Program-made: the position numbers and the translations under genes
The notes under the pieces: model-generated
What the model saw: the letters and a program-made list of their open reading frames with translations, nothing else
Told to the model about the DNA's origin: nothing
The model's database searches: none
In this document: positions 61,586 to 64,000 of the stretch, piece after piece
Position numbering within the stretch: the first letter of the stretch is position 1
How the letters are laid out: each line of letters opens with the position of its first letter
Assembly (NCBI RefSeq): GCF_039521365.1
Contig: NZ_BAAACF010000003.1
Location: 124,001 to 188,000, forward strand
Reading direction: 5' to 3'
Length of the DNA: 64,000 bases
Source of the DNA: Clostridium_AW malenominatum
Lineage (GTDB): Bacteria; Bacillota; Clostridia; Clostridiales; Clostridiaceae

Positions 61586-62942
61586 TTTCTACTCCTCCAT
61601 TTATGCTCAACACTAATTCTTCCATACTATTAATATTTTTTCCTTTTGAGATTACAATCACTCTATCTCCTTGAACTATGGAGTCATTTCCATTGGGGAT
61701 TATAATGTCATTCCTTCTAACTATTGTAGCAATTATAGAGTTTTCCTTAAACTTTATATTTTTTAAAGGTTTGTTTAAGTAAGCATCTTTCTTACCGGCT
61801 ACAAACTCTATTATTTCAGCTTTTCCTTCTACTATACGATATAAGGACTCTATTTTATCTCCTCTAATGTATTTTAATATTTGGTCTGTAGTAATTTTTT
61901 TAGGACTTATAATATGGTCAATACCTAAATTGCTTAAAAGGTTCATATAGTTAGTCCTGCTGTTTTTAGCTATAACCTTTTTCACTCCGTTTCCCTTTGC
62001 TAAAAGCGAAGATAAAAGATTTTCTTCATCAATGCCCGTTACTGCGATAAACGCATCCATATCCCGTAGATTTTCAGATAAAAGAATATCTTCATCCGTT
62101 CCATCTGCATTTATGATAAGGGCTTTAGGAAGAAGTTCTGAAAGTTCAATGCATCTTTCTCTATCTATTTCTATAATTTTAACCTTCATTCCCATATCTG
62201 TTAAAATATTAGTTAGATAATAAGATATTCTTCCTCCTCCTAAAACCATTATATTCTTTAATTTTAAAGGCATTAAGCCTGCTAACTTGCAAAAATTATA
62301 TAAGCTTGAAGACTTTCCTATAACATAAATACTATCGTTTTCTTCAAGTTTAAAGTCCCCATTAGGTACAATTACTTCATTATCTCTAACAACAACTCCT
62401 ACTAATACTGAAATTCCTGTATTATGTAGAATGTTTCTTAAGCTTCTTCCTTCAAAGCCCATATCCTTAGTGACTTTTAAACCAATCATCTTCACTCTTC
62501 CCTTTGCAAAACTCTCCACGTTCATTGCTGGAGAAAAATTAAGAGATTGTGCTATTTCATCTGCCGCTGCTAGCTCTGGATTGATTACCATTTCAAGTTC
62601 TAGTTCTTCTTTTAGTGAGGATAACTCCTTGGCATATTCAGGATCCCTAATTCTTGCAATAGTATATGATATACCTAATTTTTTTGCTGTGAGACAACAT
62701 ACCATGTTAATTTCGTCACTACCTGTAACAGCCATAAGTAAATCTGCTTCCTTTACTCCTGCCTCTAAAAGTATATTAGTACTAGTAGCACTGCCTTTAA
62801 TACACATTACATCTAGATTTTCTTCTGCTTTCATTAAAATTTGTGGATTTTTATCTATTATAACCACATTATGATTTTCCTTTGCTAGATTTTCTGCTAA
62901 ATCGTAGCCTACTTTACCAGCTCCGGCTATGATAATATTCAT
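61536..62942 (-). CDS. trkA: Potassium transporter regulatory subunit TrkA (two RCK domains)
   Basis: 468 residues. The first nucleotide-binding Rossmann motif is MNIIIAGAGKVGYDLAENLA with acidic DKN after the second strand. The second is IMVLGGGRISYYLTNIL. Each RCK_N is followed by an RCK_C half (VGVVVRDNEVIVPNGDFKLE and TIVRRNDIIIPNGND). Operon head with trkH behind it. Good AGGAG site before the ATG. Confidence 0.95.
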   Translation of the reverse strand: MNIIIAGAGKVGYDLAENLAKENHNVVIIDKNPQILMKAEENLDVMCIKGSATSTNILLEAGVKEADLLMAVTGSDEINMVCCLTAKKLGISYTIARIRDPEYAKELSSLKEELELEMVINPELAAADEIAQSLNFSPAMNVESFAKGRVKMIGLKVTKDMGFEGRSLRNILHNTGISVLVGVVVRDNEVIVPNGDFKLEENDSIYVIGKSSSLYNFCKLAGLMPLKLKNIMVLGGGRISYYLTNILTDMGMKVKIIEIDRERCIELSELLPKALIINADGTDEDILLSENLRDMDAFIAVTGIDEENLLSSLLAKGNGVKKVIAKNSRTNYMNLLSNLGIDHIISPKKITTDQILKYIRGDKIESLYRIVEGKAEIIEFVAGKKDAYLNKPLKNIKFKENSIIATIVRRNDIIIPNGNDSIVQGDRVIVISKGKNINSMEELVLSINGGVENEFWNGLKILGDFINK

Positions 62943-63045
62943 ATAATTTCTCCTACCTTATAATTTATTAGATAATATTTCCTTAAATACTATATATAAT
63001 TATACAATATAATTCTTTTTATAAGGTTGTCAACTAAATCATCGT

Positions 63046-63411
63046 TTATCTTCCCAGATTTACCCAATGTTCATGAGCTTCACTTAACTCTATTAACGCA
63101 GAACTCTTATCTCTACTTAAAATTGCTCCATTAAGCCTTGCTATATTTGTACTTAAGGCATTTATTTCATCTCTTTCAGAGCTATATTGAACTCTTTTTA
63201 TTATTCTAGTCCATATATGGCCTAATGCTTCTGTATTTTTAGAAGCTTCCTCCCATCTATTTTCACTAACATTTTTCATAACTATTTGAATAGCTTGTGG
63301 AAGATTATCCTCCTTTGACAAAGGTCTTTTCAAATAGTTTCCACTTAGCATTACTACTATGAAAACTAAAAGTATAATAATAGGTATGGCCTTTTGTATA
63401 AATTTACTCAT
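63046..63411 (-). CDS. DUF4363 family membrane-anchored protein (second copy)
   Basis: 121 residues from the ATG at 63411 (AGGAG upstream). The single N-terminal membrane helix is FIQKAIPIIILLVFIVVMLS. The helical body has PQAIQIVMKNVSENRWEEASKN and EINALSTNIARLNGAILSRD. Overlaps the DUF421 gene by eight bases, so coupled. Similar in plan to the copy at 59647-60018. Confidence 0.78.
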   Translation of the reverse strand: MSKFIQKAIPIIILLVFIVVMLSGNYLKRPLSKEDNLPQAIQIVMKNVSENRWEEASKNTEALGHIWTRIIKRVQYSSERDEINALSTNIARLNGAILSRDKSSALIELSEAHEHWVNLGR

Positions 63412-64000
63412 TTTTATTTCTCCTATGAATACGATCATTATATTTATCAATGTACAAGCTTCCTGTAGGATTTATGAAAGCCAAGAATACTTCCGATACT
63501 TCTTTAACATTATATTTTTTCAATTCACTCATAAGCCACTTTCTTCCTTTATTAATACTTCTTAAATTTTCATCTAAAACTACTCCATCATATATTAATT
63601 CTGTTCCTAAAGCTAAGGGCTCCGTTTTAATTTTCATATCCTTAGGCGTTAATGGTTGATGCTCAGTTTTTAACATTATAGATATTTCCCCATTGGTTTC
63701 TAAAATTGCATATTCTATTTCACTTAAATCAAATACATTTTTATTCCTTAAAAGACTTAATAGGTCGGCAGCCCTAAATTTCATCTTCTTTAAAGAATCT
63801 TCCATTATCTTACCCTTCTTTATTACGATTGTAGGTTTTCCATCCACATATTCCCCTACCTTTATCCACTTCATAGTGATAACCTCCATTAAATAGCTCA
63901 AAACCGCCCAAGTTATGAGTCCTACCCAATGAGGCCATGCCCTGCTAGACAAGTCTGTGGTTAATGTAGCTGCAATGGAACCTATAGTAATACCAAGAAC
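63404..64000 (-). CDS. DUF421 membrane protein (5' end beyond window)
   Basis: The frame is open to the window edge; 198 codons are seen. Membrane segments (LGITIGSIAATLTTDLSSRA, WVGLITWAVLSYLMEVITM) are followed by the cytosolic DUF421 domain (PTIVIKKGKIMEDSLKKM, VFDLSEIEYAILETNGEISI) and a second half (LGTELIYDGVVLDENLRSIN). The true start is outside. It pairs with the DUF4363 gene as in the first copy. Confidence 0.85.
   Translation of the reverse strand, partial: VLGITIGSIAATLTTDLSSRAWPHWVGLITWAVLSYLMEVITMKWIKVGEYVDGKPTIVIKKGKIMEDSLKKMKFRAADLLSLLRNKNVFDLSEIEYAILETNGEISIMLKTEHQPLTPKDMKIKTEPLALGTELIYDGVVLDENLRSINKGRKWLMSELKKYNVKEVSEVFLAFINPTGSLYIDKYNDRIHRRNKNE

Overview
The window is a stretch of a low-GC, spore-forming, anaerobic Firmicute chromosome, most likely Clostridium sensu stricto. 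This rests on the very AT-rich intergenic DNA, strong AGGAGG-type ribosome binding sites, frequent TTG/GTG starts, a GerW sporulation protein, FeoAB iron uptake, a Csp-like subtilase relative, and many MATE, methyl-accepting and PotABCD-type genes. I saw no rRNA, tRNA, CRISPR array, prophage or insertion sequence; it reads as ordinary chromosome with accessory islands.

Layout. 1-2.1 kb: a truncated MASE3-PAS sensor and a six-repeat PLL-like lectin propeller. 2.2-5.4 kb: a short-chain dehydrogenase, a TetR/YoaK-family pair and beta-phosphoglucomutase. 5.4-8.5 kb: a DtxR-family regulator divergent from feoAB. 8.5-15.5 kb: PrsW-like protease, MATE pump, MBL hydrolase, aminotransferase, small membrane proteins, DinB. 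15.5-19.8 kb: a degenerate subtilase-like protein, two unknown proteins, and the sporulation pair DUF2953-gerW. 19.8-28.8 kb: one tight eight-gene minus-strand operon joining a PotABCD-type importer to adenine deaminase, an MTA/SAH-deaminase-type amidohydrolase, an M20 carbamoyl hydrolase and an MscS channel. 28.9-34.2 kb: a soluble CZB chemoreceptor and a glycerate operon (kinase, GntP permease, CdaR regulator, cre site). 34.3-37.3 kb: MscL, a CNNM/HlyC-type protein, a peptidase T-like enzyme. 37.5-48.4 kb: two more polyamine-type ABC operons, one with a fused permease/binding protein (PotCD), separated by a phospholipase C-like gene and a chemoreceptor. 48.5-51.3 kb: operon of YhfC-like membrane protease, D-threonine aldolase-like PLP enzyme and alpha/beta hydrolase. 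51.4-56.4 kb: cold shock protein, a 55-residue zinc ribbon, DUF1836, hemolysin III, lipoate ligase and a lipoyl-bearing dihydrolipoyl dehydrogenase. 56.4-58.8 kb: an AhpD-like protein, MarR, MATE. 58.9-64 kb: trkAH potassium uptake flanked on both sides by DUF421/DUF4363 gene pairs.

The genes work mainly in transport and small-molecule salvage: three spermidine/putrescine-type ABC systems, purine deamination, ferrous iron, glycerate and potassium uptake, plus osmotic release channels. The most unusual content lies in the purine-linked importer operon, the catalytically dead subtilase relative, a family of nested palindromic intergenic repeats (mostly at gene 3' ends), candidate operators shared by pot operons, an attenuator-like leader, and a structured element near 58.9 kb. 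No single locus is clearly a wholly new system. All functional calls are from reading sequence and motifs; no database search was run.
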